A stretch of DNA of 64,000 nt from Levilactobacillus suantsaiihabitans (GCF_004745505.1 NZ_RKLX01000003.1:122971-186970); one strand, 5' to 3'; positions 16,272 to 25,667 are shown, numbered from the stretch's first letter. The notes: generated by a model not told the origin, from the sequence alone. Translations and numbers: made by a program.

Positions 16272-18623
16272 ATGTTTAAGCAGTGCGATGCGTCGGAACA
16301 TTATAAGATGTACAAGAAGGGGAAGGCGTGGGTCTTTACGGGGATTCTCACGACCTTTTGCCTGGTTACGGTTGGCGGGACTGAGGTCGTTCATGCGGAT
16401 ACGCTTGGGGATGCGGCGCCAAGTAGTAGCCAGCCAGCAGCTAATGAAGCGAAAACTACTCAGCAAGTGGTGCTAAAATCCAGCGAGACGCCAGCCACAA
16501 CGATATCTGAAATCAAGGATTCAGATCAGGATACGGAATCATCAGAACCGGCAGCGCCAGAGTCGGATACGCAACCAGCAGAGAATCAGAAATCAGAAAC
16601 TCCCAATTCGGCCACGCCGGACACAGCCAATGCTGAAACGCCAGCTAACAAAACACCGGATTCAGATGAACCGGCGGCACCCGATGCTAAACAGCCTGCT
16701 GACCCTGCCGATAATGCGGATGATCAGGAGACTTTTGATCAGGCGGATGAGCAGAAAACTGGCAATAATCAAATCAATGGGCTTCAAGGCAATGGCCAAA
16801 TGACACCACCGCAACGGATGAAGAAACTGCGGCTGGCGGCATCACCTACACCTCAGCCCGTCGTAGCGGTGCCAGAGGACGAATCCGTGGCAGTGACAGC
16901 GGACCAGTCGATTGATGAGTGGATGCCGAACAAGCGGCTACAACAAGCAATTTTGAACACCTTACAGTCTACTAGCCTGGCCAATCCGATGGTGATTGCT
17001 TCAGGTAAGACTTGGTCCAGTGTCAATGACATTACGCAAGACGATATGGCCTTATTATCCCATTTCAGTATCCAAGAAAACATCATGTCCACGTACATCG
17101 ATGGCAAGAATTCCTTTTCCCTCGAAGGGCTACAGTATGCCGTTAATCTGACTTACTTGGACTTGAAAGGCAATACGTTTTTTGTTTGGGGCACGACTTT
17201 GGGCAATTATTCAGGGCCATCGCCTGATGGTGGTCATTACTTTGGCGATATTACAGATATTTCACCGTTGCGGTCGCTGACAAAGCTGGAATTCTTACAA
17301 CTAGCGTTGAACCGGATTACCGATGTGACGCCGATTGCTGACTTGAAAAATTTAGTCACACTGCAGATGCCATATAACTGTGTCTCTGATTTTTCTTCGT
17401 TGAATTATGCACAGTATACCGATAGGATGACATTTGACCACCAATTAATCATTCATGATCCAATTATCGTCGATGGCAAGACTCGGACAGCGACGACGCC
17501 GATTACGATTAAATGGCCGCAAAACTTCAACTCAGAGACGATGGCCAATAAAGGTTATGGCTGGATGTACGATACACAAACCGCTATTTATAGTTTCGAA
17601 TCGGCCGGGGTGGGGACACCGGATGGTAATGGTCATGTGGTTTACACCGGCATTCCTGATCAGGTCATGCCAGGCTCTACAGCAACGGTTTTTAGTGGTT
17701 ATAAGACCACGCAGTTGCCGTATAAATATTATCTATCACAAGTTTATTTCGACAAGGACAGCAATGGTGAAGAAGGCGTGCAATATTTCTCGGATTACAC
17801 CCCTTATACTATCGGCGAAGAGGCTCAGCCGGTGACGGTTCACTATCAAGATACTGCAGGAAAGGCCATTGCGGATGATCTGGTATTGGCTGCCGGTCTA
17901 GTGGGAGAGCAATACACGACCACACCGCTAGCTATCACAGGGTACACGTTGACCACGCCCCCGGATAACGCGAGTGGTGTTTACGGCGATACGCCGATTG
18001 ACATCATTTATGTTTACACCAAAGACGCCGTGACGCCGCCAGTCACGCCGACGCAAACGATTACCGTGACGGTCCACCACCAAACGGCAGACGGCACGCA
18101 GGTGGTCCCAGACGTGATCATCACAGGAAAGGCTGGCGATACGTACACGACCAGTCCGGCCGTCAACATTCCGGCAGGCTACGAGCTGGTCACTACCCCG
18201 GCCAACGCTACCGGGACTATGGGTGACAGCGATATTTCAGTGACTTACATCTACGCCAAGACTGATGGGGATGGCAACTTGATTACGCCTGAACCAGACA
18301 AGCCAACCAAGCCGACGAAACCCACAACGCCTACGACCGAACCAGATCAGGTGACGCCGGCCAAATCAGCGACACCCGCCCAGCAACAACCGGGCAAGGG
18401 CGGACAAGCAAATCGGGTTACAACCGGTCGTGCGCCAGTAGGTACAGCACAATCGGGAGCGACGCCGACGGTTAACTTAGCAACAGCCGCGCAAGCGACG
18501 CCCACAACGACAACTCAGACGACCTTGCCACAGACGGATGAACGCACCGTTTCACCACTGTGGGGCCTGGCGCTACTCGGCGGATTGTTAGGCCTAGTCG
18601 GTCTCCGCAGAAAACAACACTAA
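16272..18623 (+). CDS. LRR-MucBP surface protein 4, LPQTDE-anchored
   Basis: 783 residues from ATG 16272 (or 16269), 8 bases after AGGGAG; GTG 16263 is inside the site. KxYKxGKxW-type signal (E-H-Y-K-M-Y-K-K-G-K-A-W), a stalk with much Asp, Glu, Pro and Gln to about 200, I-D-E-W-M-P-N at about 212, leucine-rich repeats at about 276-376 with an insertion (Gly/Ser/Pro loop) between the first and second repeat, linker domain, two MucBP domains (near 519 and 595), spacer and L-P-Q-T-D-E near 751. The last MucBP and the C-terminus share near-identical DNA with protein 3, while the first MucBP is closer to those of proteins 1 and 5. This mosaic pattern suggests recombination within the array. Confidence 0.88.
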   Translation: MFKQCDASEHYKMYKKGKAWVFTGILTTFCLVTVGGTEVVHADTLGDAAPSSSQPAANEAKTTQQVVLKSSETPATTISEIKDSDQDTESSEPAAPESDTQPAENQKSETPNSATPDTANAETPANKTPDSDEPAAPDAKQPADPADNADDQETFDQADEQKTGNNQINGLQGNGQMTPPQRMKKLRLAASPTPQPVVAVPEDESVAVTADQSIDEWMPNKRLQQAILNTLQSTSLANPMVIASGKTWSSVNDITQDDMALLSHFSIQENIMSTYIDGKNSFSLEGLQYAVNLTYLDLKGNTFFVWGTTLGNYSGPSPDGGHYFGDITDISPLRSLTKLEFLQLALNRITDVTPIADLKNLVTLQMPYNCVSDFSSLNYAQYTDRMTFDHQLIIHDPIIVDGKTRTATTPITIKWPQNFNSETMANKGYGWMYDTQTAIYSFESAGVGTPDGNGHVVYTGIPDQVMPGSTATVFSGYKTTQLPYKYYLSQVYFDKDSNGEEGVQYFSDYTPYTIGEEAQPVTVHYQDTAGKAIADDLVLAAGLVGEQYTTTPLAITGYTLTTPPDNASGVYGDTPIDIIYVYTKDAVTPPVTPTQTITVTVHHQTADGTQVVPDVIITGKAGDTYTTSPAVNIPAGYELVTTPANATGTMGDSDISVTYIYAKTDGDGNLITPEPDKPTKPTKPTTPTTEPDQVTPAKSATPAQQQPGKGGQANRVTTGRAPVGTAQSGATPTVNLATAAQATPTTTTQTTLPQTDERTVSPLWGLALLGGLLGLVGLRRKQH

Positions 18624-18635
18624 CAGCATTAAAAT

Positions 18636-18667
18636 GGGCTAGTCATCAAGTGGACTAGTCTATTTTT
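18636..18667 (+). terminator. Terminator of surface protein 4
   Basis: Stem GGCTAGTC / GACTAGTC (one G-U pair) followed by TATTTTT. Confidence 0.75.
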
Positions 18668-18706
18668 GTGCAATTAATTACTTAATGTTAATGGTTTAAA
18701 CTATGC

Positions 18707-18735
18707 TAGCTTTTCGCCCGATAATCGGTTATAAT
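18707..18735 (+). promoter_or_regulatory. Promoter of surface protein 5
   Basis: TAGCTT (18707-18712), 17 bases, TATAAT (18730-18735). The -35 and the AT-rich sequence before it recur upstream of proteins 6 and 7. Confidence 0.6.
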
Positions 18736-18829
18736 AGGACTTAGTTAGGGATTGCCAATAACACACTAATAGCCAATTTCGTAACACTAAGGTGCTGGCT
18801 GAGCGATCAGCAGAATGAGGAGGATTATT

Positions 18830-21019
18830 GTGCGACGGACAGTTGCGTCAAAACGACAGATGGAAATGATGAAGCGGGGACGGACCTGGGCGTTCGCCAG
18901 TCTGTTCACCGCGACGTTGGCGATGGGAGCGGGGCACGTGACGGCGCAGGCCGACGAAACCACCCCGGAAAACGCCCCGACCGCGGCGACGGGAACCGCT
19001 AGTCAGACAGATTCGGCAGTTACGTTGTCTGCAGGGACTCAGAAAACGACGACGGCAGTGGCGGATACGGATGAGACGACTAATTTGCATGAAGATGAAA
19101 GCGATAACATAAATGATGTTGTAACGGATGCAGAAACGACTGCGGCGGCTGAACCAGCTGAGCCGGCACAAGCGGCGGTGACGACCGACACTACAGTAAC
19201 GGACGTCACCGCAGTTGAAGACGCTGATTTGGCCACGCCTGAGGTAGAGACCCCGGTGCCCATCAGCGCGCCAACCGACCAGCCAAGCGCTAAACCAGTC
19301 ACTCAGACCGGGGCCGCACCGCAACTCAAGGCGGTGAAACTGGTGAAGGCCCAGGTGGCCAAACCGGCGACCGTGAAGTTGGCTCATCAGCAGAAGGCGG
19401 CCACGATTGATGAGTGGATGCCCAACACCACGCTCCAACAGGCCGTCTTGCAGGCCTTACGTGCACAGAATCCAGGGCAAAGCTGGGCGAGCGCCGCCGA
19501 CATTACGCAAGCAGACATGGCTCTGCTGAAGACGCTCTCGATACGAACCGGCGCGGGCACCTATATTGATGGCAAGACGGACTTTAAGCTGGATGGACTG
19601 GAATTTGCCACGAACTTGACCAGCTTTTATGCTGGCGGCAACTTGGGCGGTGAACCGGGGGCTTACTACGGAGATATTGCCGACGTAACACCGCTGGCCG
19701 GTTTGGAAAAGCTGACGACCTTGGATTTGCAACATAACCGTATTACGAATGTGGCGCCGCTAGCTGGCTTGAAGAATCTCCAGACGCTATATTTGGCATT
19801 TAACCGGATCCAGGATTTCTCCGTGCTGAAGGGAAACAGTTATCAAAAATTTCATGCGGGCTCCCAAGCGGTCGTCTTAGACCCAGTCAAGGTCAGTGCT
19901 ACCAAACGTTCCGCGCACCTGAAGGTCCAATTTATCACGATCGACGGTAACGTCATTCAGCTGGAACCGGTGGCGGTGCGGGTTGCCGATCCCGTCTTTT
20001 TCAACAGTAGTGGCTTCACTTACCGTTTCTACTTCACTGGGGGCACTGGCGTGAGTGACGGTCAGGGCGGATTGAACTATACGGCACTCAAGGACCAGAT
20101 CCCGGGCATCACCGAATATCCCGGGGTGACGGTCGATGTGCAGGAAAACAATTATTTTATGACCGGGAAGGCCGAGGGCAACGACTCGTACGGCAGCTAT
20201 ATGTTCGTGGCCATGCAGGGGTATGACATTACTGAAGAGGCCGCGGCGGTCACGGTCAAGCATCAGGATGAAAGTGGCAAAACGCTGGCCGCCGACGTGG
20301 TTCTGCCAACGGGTATGATTGGCGAGGACTACCAGACGTCGCCAGTGACCATCAGCGGGTACAAGCTGAAAGCCACGCCGGATAACGCCACTGGGAAATA
20401 TGGCACGGATCCCATCACGGTGATTTACGTGTATGAAAAAGATGGTGGGGGGACCGTGACGCCACCTGTGGTCACACCGACCGAAGATGTGACGATGACG
20501 ATTTACTACCAGCTGGCCGATGGAACCGACCTGGCGCCAAGCCAAACGGTTAGTGGTCAGCCCGGAACGGCGTACACCACGAGCCCGCTGGCGATTGACG
20601 GTTACACGCTGGTCACGACGCCGGCCAATGCCACGGGCGTCTTTGGCGACAGTGATGGCCGCATCGTGTACGTTTACGAAAAGACGGACGACGAGACGAC
20701 TGGAGGCGACGGCGACCAAGTGATCGACGGTGGCGATGGGGATGAAATCACTGATGGTGGGGATGACGTGACAATGGATGGCCCTACCGGCTCGGTGACA
20801 ACGGCCGATGGTGGCGCCGGTGATACCGTGAGTGGCCGGCCCATCCAGACGGGTCAGGGCACAACCACTAGTCCCGCCGCGACGCCAGCGAAGACCAACG
20901 CACCAGCGACGACCTTGCCGCAGACTGACGAACGCCAGACATCAGCTTGGTGGGGCGTGGCCCTGCTGGCAGTGACCGCGGTCGGCGGCTGGCTTGGTAA
21001 GCGCCGGCGGACGAAGTAA
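18830..21019 (+). CDS. LRR-MucBP surface protein 5, LPQTDE-anchored
   Basis: 729 residues from GTG 18830 with GAGGAGG upstream; ATG 18815 would include that site in the gene. The signal motif is degenerate (Q-M-E-M-M-K-R-G-R-T-W instead of KxYKxGKxW), followed by a hydrophobic core ending near A-Q-A-D-E. Acidic Thr/Ala-rich stalk to about 185, I-D-E-W-M-P-N near 191, leucine-rich repeats about 243-330, linker domain, two MucBP domains (near 472 and 553), an Asp/Gly-rich spacer (as in protein 1) and L-P-Q-T-D-E near 697. The Asp/Gly spacer and the order of domains group it with protein 1, although three other paralogues lie between them. Surface adhesion is inferred. Confidence 0.87.
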   Translation: MRRTVASKRQMEMMKRGRTWAFASLFTATLAMGAGHVTAQADETTPENAPTAATGTASQTDSAVTLSAGTQKTTTAVADTDETTNLHEDESDNINDVVTDAETTAAAEPAEPAQAAVTTDTTVTDVTAVEDADLATPEVETPVPISAPTDQPSAKPVTQTGAAPQLKAVKLVKAQVAKPATVKLAHQQKAATIDEWMPNTTLQQAVLQALRAQNPGQSWASAADITQADMALLKTLSIRTGAGTYIDGKTDFKLDGLEFATNLTSFYAGGNLGGEPGAYYGDIADVTPLAGLEKLTTLDLQHNRITNVAPLAGLKNLQTLYLAFNRIQDFSVLKGNSYQKFHAGSQAVVLDPVKVSATKRSAHLKVQFITIDGNVIQLEPVAVRVADPVFFNSSGFTYRFYFTGGTGVSDGQGGLNYTALKDQIPGITEYPGVTVDVQENNYFMTGKAEGNDSYGSYMFVAMQGYDITEEAAAVTVKHQDESGKTLAADVVLPTGMIGEDYQTSPVTISGYKLKATPDNATGKYGTDPITVIYVYEKDGGGTVTPPVVTPTEDVTMTIYYQLADGTDLAPSQTVSGQPGTAYTTSPLAIDGYTLVTTPANATGVFGDSDGRIVYVYEKTDDETTGGDGDQVIDGGDGDEITDGGDDVTMDGPTGSVTTADGGAGDTVSGRPIQTGQGTTTSPAATPAKTNAPATTLPQTDERQTSAWWGVALLAVTAVGGWLGKRRRTK

Positions 21020-21033
21020 TTGTGAACGATATG

Positions 21034-21062
21034 GGGCAGGGCAAGGGTCCTGTCCTTTTTTG
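21034..21062 (+). terminator. Terminator of surface protein 5
   Basis: Stem GGGCAGGGC / GTCCTGTCC (two G-U pairs) followed by a run of T. Confidence 0.8.
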
Positions 21063-21110
21063 TGTGGTTAGCATAAATATAATTATAATTATAAATAATT
21101 AATGTTATAG

Positions 21111-21139
21111 TAGTTTTATAAAGAAGCTTGTTGTATACT
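21111..21139 (+). promoter_or_regulatory. Promoter of surface protein 6
   Basis: TAGTTT (21111-21116), 17 bases, TATACT (21134-21139). The AT-rich block just upstream (AATTAATGTTATAGTAG) is almost the same as before protein 7 and could act as an UP element. Confidence 0.65.
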
Positions 21140-21205
21140 AAAAAGTGATGAAGTGATTAGAAATTCGTCGACACTAGGCTATTTCATATCAGGGGGGATT
21201 GGATT

Positions 21206-23383
21206 TTGCACGTCCAACGACAACGTTATCGAAAATATTTTGAAGCTAATACGGATAAATACGGGGTTATCGTACTAATATCGCTGGTGAGCCTGGGGTG
21301 GCAACTGAAAACGGCGATCCCGGCCGCGGCGGACCAGACACCGATGCCTGCCAGTCAGCAACAACCAGCAGCGGCAGTGGAGAAGGCAAGTGACGAACCG
21401 GCCGGGGATGACGACGGGGATGATGCGGCAGATGGGGGCGCAATCAATGCAACTGAGGCGCTTGATGAGGCTACTGTGACCACCAAGAAAGCAACAAGCG
21501 CTGTGACCCCGGATAACACAGTCGATGCAGTGGCGATTGCGCGAACGGTGGCTCAGGCGACTTTGCCCAAGAGCCAGGGACCAGTGCCAACTAGCCGACG
21601 AACTACGCGCATGACTGCTGTGCCGACGGCCGCGGAGCCAGTCAGTGCCGACACCGCGGCGGATACCACGAGTGAACCAGCGTCCGCAACGCCAGGCCCC
21701 TACCAATTTCCAGTGGCGAGCTATACGAATGAAACAATTGATCAGTGGATGCCGAACCGAATCTTGCAGCGCGCCGTTTGGTTAGCGCTACGGGATACGT
21801 CCCAAACAGATGGGAAGACCTGGGCCACGCAGCGGGAAATTACCCAGCAGGATATGCGGCGGTTGCAGCGTTTGTACGTCACGGGAAATGCCGAGTCGCA
21901 TGGTATTAGTAGTTACATCGATGGCAAAACGGAATTTTCGCTCAAAGGGTTGGCTTACGCCGTGAATCTTGAAACATTATCGTTGGGTGGTGGACACATT
22001 CAAAATGAACCGTTCCAAGTGTACGGTGACGTGGTCGACATTTCGCCGCTGGCCTATCTACCTAAGCTAGAATATGCAGCCTTAGATAACAACCGAATTG
22101 CCGACATTTCACCACTGCGGCATCTGCAGCAGTTGGACCGGTTATATTTAACGTTTAATCGTATCGCTGACTTTAGTCCGTTGATGGGCCATGAATTCCG
22201 CCAACTGACAGTGACTAGGCAACTGGTGACGTTGCCTGCGATTGCGGTAGATGCCCAGACGCGAAGGGCGCAAATGGCGTCACCTTACATACAGCCGAAT
22301 GGTCCCTGGGCAGTGGCGGGATTGGGAACGACGCTTGCAAATTATCTGCGACAAAATATTTCATTTCAACTGACCGAGACGGGGCATCTTTGGAATTTCG
22401 TTGAGTACCACACCATGCCGGATACTGATATCGATTTGGGCGAGACTGATGATGATTGGGGCACCCTGTATTTTAAAAATATTCCGGATCAGTTGCCAGG
22501 TGATCATGGCGGTCTAGAGGATAATCAGGCCCATCATCAGATTGCCTTACCTGATTATTATTACCTGATGGGGGAGGCTTATCCGGATACGGATGAGTTT
22601 AAGACGACCGACGGGGATATCGAATGGTACGTGGTTCAGCCCTACACCATTATCCAGAAAGCTGGGGCAGTCACGGTCCATTATCAGGATCAGACGGGAC
22701 AAACGCTGGCGCCAGACCGAACGTTGCCGCAGGGAAATGTCGGGGACGCTTATGATACCAGTCAGTTGGTTGCGGCCATTAAGGGATACACGCTGACGAC
22801 GCCACCGGATAATGCGGCAGGGAAGTACACTGCCAACCCCATCTCGGTGACCTATGTTTACCGGAAAAATCCAGTGAAACCAGATACGACGCGGCCACCA
22901 GTTCCTGGGGTGACACCGCCCGTAGAAGTGATACCACCAACGTCAGTGGTACCACCGACGACGGAACCGATCTTTCCAGGATCGCCAGTACCAGTGACGC
23001 CGCCAACGGTGACTGGGCCAACTGATGTGAACCAGCCGCCAGTCACGGTGGCGCCCACGTCTGAGATGCCGTCGGCCGGTACGGAGAGTGCGGTGACGCC
23101 AACGATGCCAGTCACGCATGCCGAGATTGGGGACCTGCTGACGAAGACGCCACAAAGGCCAAGAAGAAAAGCAATTCCGGGTCACGGAACAGCCTTACAA
23201 CAAGCGGTTGCGCATCCTAAAGTAGGGGGACATCGGAAATTGACGCCACGGCAACCAACCTTACCACAGACCGATGAACGACGGGCCTGGGCTTGGTGGG
23301 GGATGGCTTTATTGCTGATAACGGTGGTTAACGGTTGGCTAGGTAAGCGGTGGTGGATGAGATTGTTGAAAAAACAAAAATAG
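21206..23383 (+). CDS. LRR-MucBP surface protein 6, LPQTDE-anchored, atypical signal
   Basis: 725 residues from TTG 21206 (AGGGGGG 8 bases upstream; no better start). The N-terminus (R-Y-R-K-Y-F then a core VIVLISLVSLGW, cleavage near PAAADQ) lacks the KxYKxGKxW motif seen in proteins 1-4. Stalk rich in Ala, Thr and Asp to about 170, I-D-Q-W-M-P-N near 176, leucine-rich repeats about 241-328, linker domain, a single MucBP domain (about 486-555), then a long Pro/Val/Thr-rich segment (about 560-640) and L-P-Q-T-D-E near 684. The Pro-rich part may span the wall in place of the missing MucBP domains. It forms a pair with protein 7 by signal, promoter and architecture. Confidence 0.86.
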   Translation: MHVQRQRYRKYFEANTDKYGVIVLISLVSLGWQLKTAIPAAADQTPMPASQQQPAAAVEKASDEPAGDDDGDDAADGGAINATEALDEATVTTKKATSAVTPDNTVDAVAIARTVAQATLPKSQGPVPTSRRTTRMTAVPTAAEPVSADTAADTTSEPASATPGPYQFPVASYTNETIDQWMPNRILQRAVWLALRDTSQTDGKTWATQREITQQDMRRLQRLYVTGNAESHGISSYIDGKTEFSLKGLAYAVNLETLSLGGGHIQNEPFQVYGDVVDISPLAYLPKLEYAALDNNRIADISPLRHLQQLDRLYLTFNRIADFSPLMGHEFRQLTVTRQLVTLPAIAVDAQTRRAQMASPYIQPNGPWAVAGLGTTLANYLRQNISFQLTETGHLWNFVEYHTMPDTDIDLGETDDDWGTLYFKNIPDQLPGDHGGLEDNQAHHQIALPDYYYLMGEAYPDTDEFKTTDGDIEWYVVQPYTIIQKAGAVTVHYQDQTGQTLAPDRTLPQGNVGDAYDTSQLVAAIKGYTLTTPPDNAAGKYTANPISVTYVYRKNPVKPDTTRPPVPGVTPPVEVIPPTSVVPPTTEPIFPGSPVPVTPPTVTGPTDVNQPPVTVAPTSEMPSAGTESAVTPTMPVTHAEIGDLLTKTPQRPRRKAIPGHGTALQQAVAHPKVGGHRKLTPRQPTLPQTDERRAWAWWGMALLLITVVNGWLGKRWWMRLLKKQK

Positions 23384-23389
23384 TAAGTT

Positions 23390-23417
23390 GGACAGGGCTG
23401 AGGTTCTGTCCTTTTTG
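23390..23417 (+). terminator. Terminator of surface protein 6
   Basis: Stem GGACAG / CTGTCC followed by TTTTTG. Confidence 0.75.
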
Positions 23418-23463
23418 TATTTTATAATTATTTAATTACCACGATAAATAATTAATATTATAG

Positions 23464-23492
23464 TAGCTTTCTGACTTATTTTGTCGTATACT
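23464..23492 (+). promoter_or_regulatory. Promoter of surface protein 7
   Basis: TAGCTT (23464-23469), 17 bases, TATACT (23487-23492), preceded by an AT-rich block like that before protein 6. Confidence 0.65.
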
Positions 23493-23570
23493 AGTGCTTA
23501 ACTCGTTAGTGGTCTAGGCGACTGAACGGGGGATTCAGCTGGGGATGAGCAGAAAGTGGGGGATCTTTAA

Positions 23571-25628
23571 GTGAGTAAGGGACAACGAAAAAGTAGACAG
23601 TTATTGACAGATAACGCTGATAAAAGTGTGATAATTTCAACAATGGTACTGATGAGCGTTGGTTGGCAGTTGGGAATGACCACGCCGGCCTCAGCGGACC
23701 AGCAAGACGAACCGGCAGCTGGTCAGACGCAGGTACTAGATGATGAAGCGAGCAAGCCGAAAATTGGTCCAACTTCTGATCGAGATACGACGACAACTGA
23801 TGACGAGAAAGATGAGACTGGCGGCGCGCAGGCACAGCTGACAACGGCGCTTACACCCGATACCAAGGCAGACCAGCCTGCGATTGCCCGGGCGGCGGAA
23901 CAGGTGACGACACCACCCGTGGCGGCCGGAGAACAGCCGGATCAAGTGGGTGCTTTGACGGATGAGTCGGCTGTGGCCGTTGTGCCGACGGGTATTCCAG
24001 TATCAACTGAACCTGCTCCTGACCAGTCAGTTCCAGTTATGGCTTATGATGATCGAACGATTGATGAGTGGATGCCGAATCCGAGATTGCAAAAGGCAAT
24101 TTTACGGACGCTACAGATAGGAGATAGAGATCAAGTAGATTCTCATCCAGATAGAACCTGGAAAAAAGTCACTGATATTACGCAACAGGACATGAGCCTG
24201 CTACGTGATGTGAGTATAATCGGGAGTTATCATTCGGATGGAATAAGTACCTATATTGATGGGAAAACCGAATTTTCGCTGAAAGGGTTAGAATACGCCA
24301 AAAACATGGATAGAATTGCATTAGGCGGAGGGGGATGGAATCACCCCTATCATCTACATGGCGATATAACTGATATTTCTCCACTGGCCTATATGCCTAA
24401 TCTGAAATCTGCACTGCTATCGTATAATCGTATCGAAGATGTCTCGCCGCTGCAGCATTTAAGTCAATTGACGAAATTGCATTTGGCCTACAACCACATT
24501 TTAGATTTCAGGCCGATAAATAGCGGTTATAGTGAAACTTATCTGGCAAGTCAATATGCTGTGTTGCCTCCAGTTAAAGTGAATTCTAAAATCAGAAGCT
24601 ATCATATGCAGTCGTCGTTTTGGCTGCCCACCGGTGAAAAAGCGAGATTATCGCCGATTTTTGAAAAACTTTATCAGGATATTAATTCCGATACGCGGAG
24701 CTATGTAACCTATCATACATTGACGCAAAAAGATATCACTGAAAATAATGCAGGAAAAGACTTGATATTCAAAAATATTCCAGACCAACAGTCAGGAGAA
24801 ATAGGAAATCTTGAAGAAACTCAGTTACCACTATCGGATTATTATTATTTGGTGGCTGAAGTAAACGCATTGAGAAGAGAAGTCGAAAAAGGTACAGATA
24901 ACGATAATGACGATTGGGTTGAGTGGTACGTCATCCAACCCTACACCATCGGCCAGACAGCCGGTCCCATCACCGTTCACTATCAAGACCAATCCGGAAA
25001 GACCATAGCACCTGACCAAAAACTTGCCCAGGGCTTTGTGGACGATGACTACAATGCTGAAGAGCTAGCGATAAAAATTAAGGGATACACGTTGCAAACG
25101 CCATTGCCTGAAAATGCCAAAGGTAAATACACCGCTGATCCGATTACGATTAAGTTCGTTTACCAGCAAGACCAGTCTAAGCCGACGCCCTCCAAGCCGC
25201 CAGTTGCTGGGGTGACGCCACCAGTGGCACCGGGGGTTGTCCCTCCAGCGACACCGGATCCGAAGCCAACTGTACCGATGCCTGTGACGCCATCAACGGT
25301 GACTAAACCGACCGAACCGGATCAATCAGCCACGCCAACGGCTACGGTTGAGCCAGCATCATCAACGTCAACTGCGTATCAGGCGGGGGCGGCCAGTGTG
25401 GTAGCGCCCGTGACACCCGTTAATCACGCCGGGGTCAGTGACGCGATAGCCGCGACGCCTGCACCGCAGTTACCACGCCGACTGGCGAGCTTTGATTTCC
25501 AGTCGTCGTCGCAACGACCGCTCTTACCGCGAACTGGTCAGCACAAGAACCAACTGGTCTGGTATGGCGGCTGGGGACTTCTACTGGGCGTGGTGGGCCT
25601 TGTCTGGCGACACCGCAAACGTGAATAG
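23571..25628 (+). CDS. LRR-MucBP surface protein 7, LPRTG-anchored, atypical signal
   Basis: 685 residues from GTG 23571 (GGGGGA upstream). The signal region resembles that of protein 6 (core IISTMVLMSVGWQL, cleavage near PASADQ) and lacks KxYKxGKxW. Acidic stalk to about 155, I-D-E-W-M-P-N near 162, leucine-rich repeats about 230-316, linker domain, one MucBP (about 461-530), a Pro-rich segment and the sorting motif L-P-R-T-G near 653, followed by a hydrophobic stretch and a basic tail. It is the only one of the seven with a canonical LPxTG instead of LPQTDE. The LRR and linker part has lower G+C than the flanking MucBP/stalk parts, hinting at a mosaic origin. Confidence 0.87.
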   Translation: MSKGQRKSRQLLTDNADKSVIISTMVLMSVGWQLGMTTPASADQQDEPAAGQTQVLDDEASKPKIGPTSDRDTTTTDDEKDETGGAQAQLTTALTPDTKADQPAIARAAEQVTTPPVAAGEQPDQVGALTDESAVAVVPTGIPVSTEPAPDQSVPVMAYDDRTIDEWMPNPRLQKAILRTLQIGDRDQVDSHPDRTWKKVTDITQQDMSLLRDVSIIGSYHSDGISTYIDGKTEFSLKGLEYAKNMDRIALGGGGWNHPYHLHGDITDISPLAYMPNLKSALLSYNRIEDVSPLQHLSQLTKLHLAYNHILDFRPINSGYSETYLASQYAVLPPVKVNSKIRSYHMQSSFWLPTGEKARLSPIFEKLYQDINSDTRSYVTYHTLTQKDITENNAGKDLIFKNIPDQQSGEIGNLEETQLPLSDYYYLVAEVNALRREVEKGTDNDNDDWVEWYVIQPYTIGQTAGPITVHYQDQSGKTIAPDQKLAQGFVDDDYNAEELAIKIKGYTLQTPLPENAKGKYTADPITIKFVYQQDQSKPTPSKPPVAGVTPPVAPGVVPPATPDPKPTVPMPVTPSTVTKPTEPDQSATPTATVEPASSTSTAYQAGAASVVAPVTPVNHAGVSDAIAATPAPQLPRRLASFDFQSSSQRPLLPRTGQHKNQLVWYGGWGLLLGVVGLVWRHRKRE

Positions 25629-25636
25629 ACCTAATG

Positions 25637-25667
25637 AAGCATGCCAGAGACTTGGTGTGCTTTTTTG
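25637..25667 (+). terminator. Terminator of surface protein 7
   Basis: An imperfect stem AAGCATGCCA / TTGGTGTGCTT with a TTTTTT tail. Confidence 0.7.
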
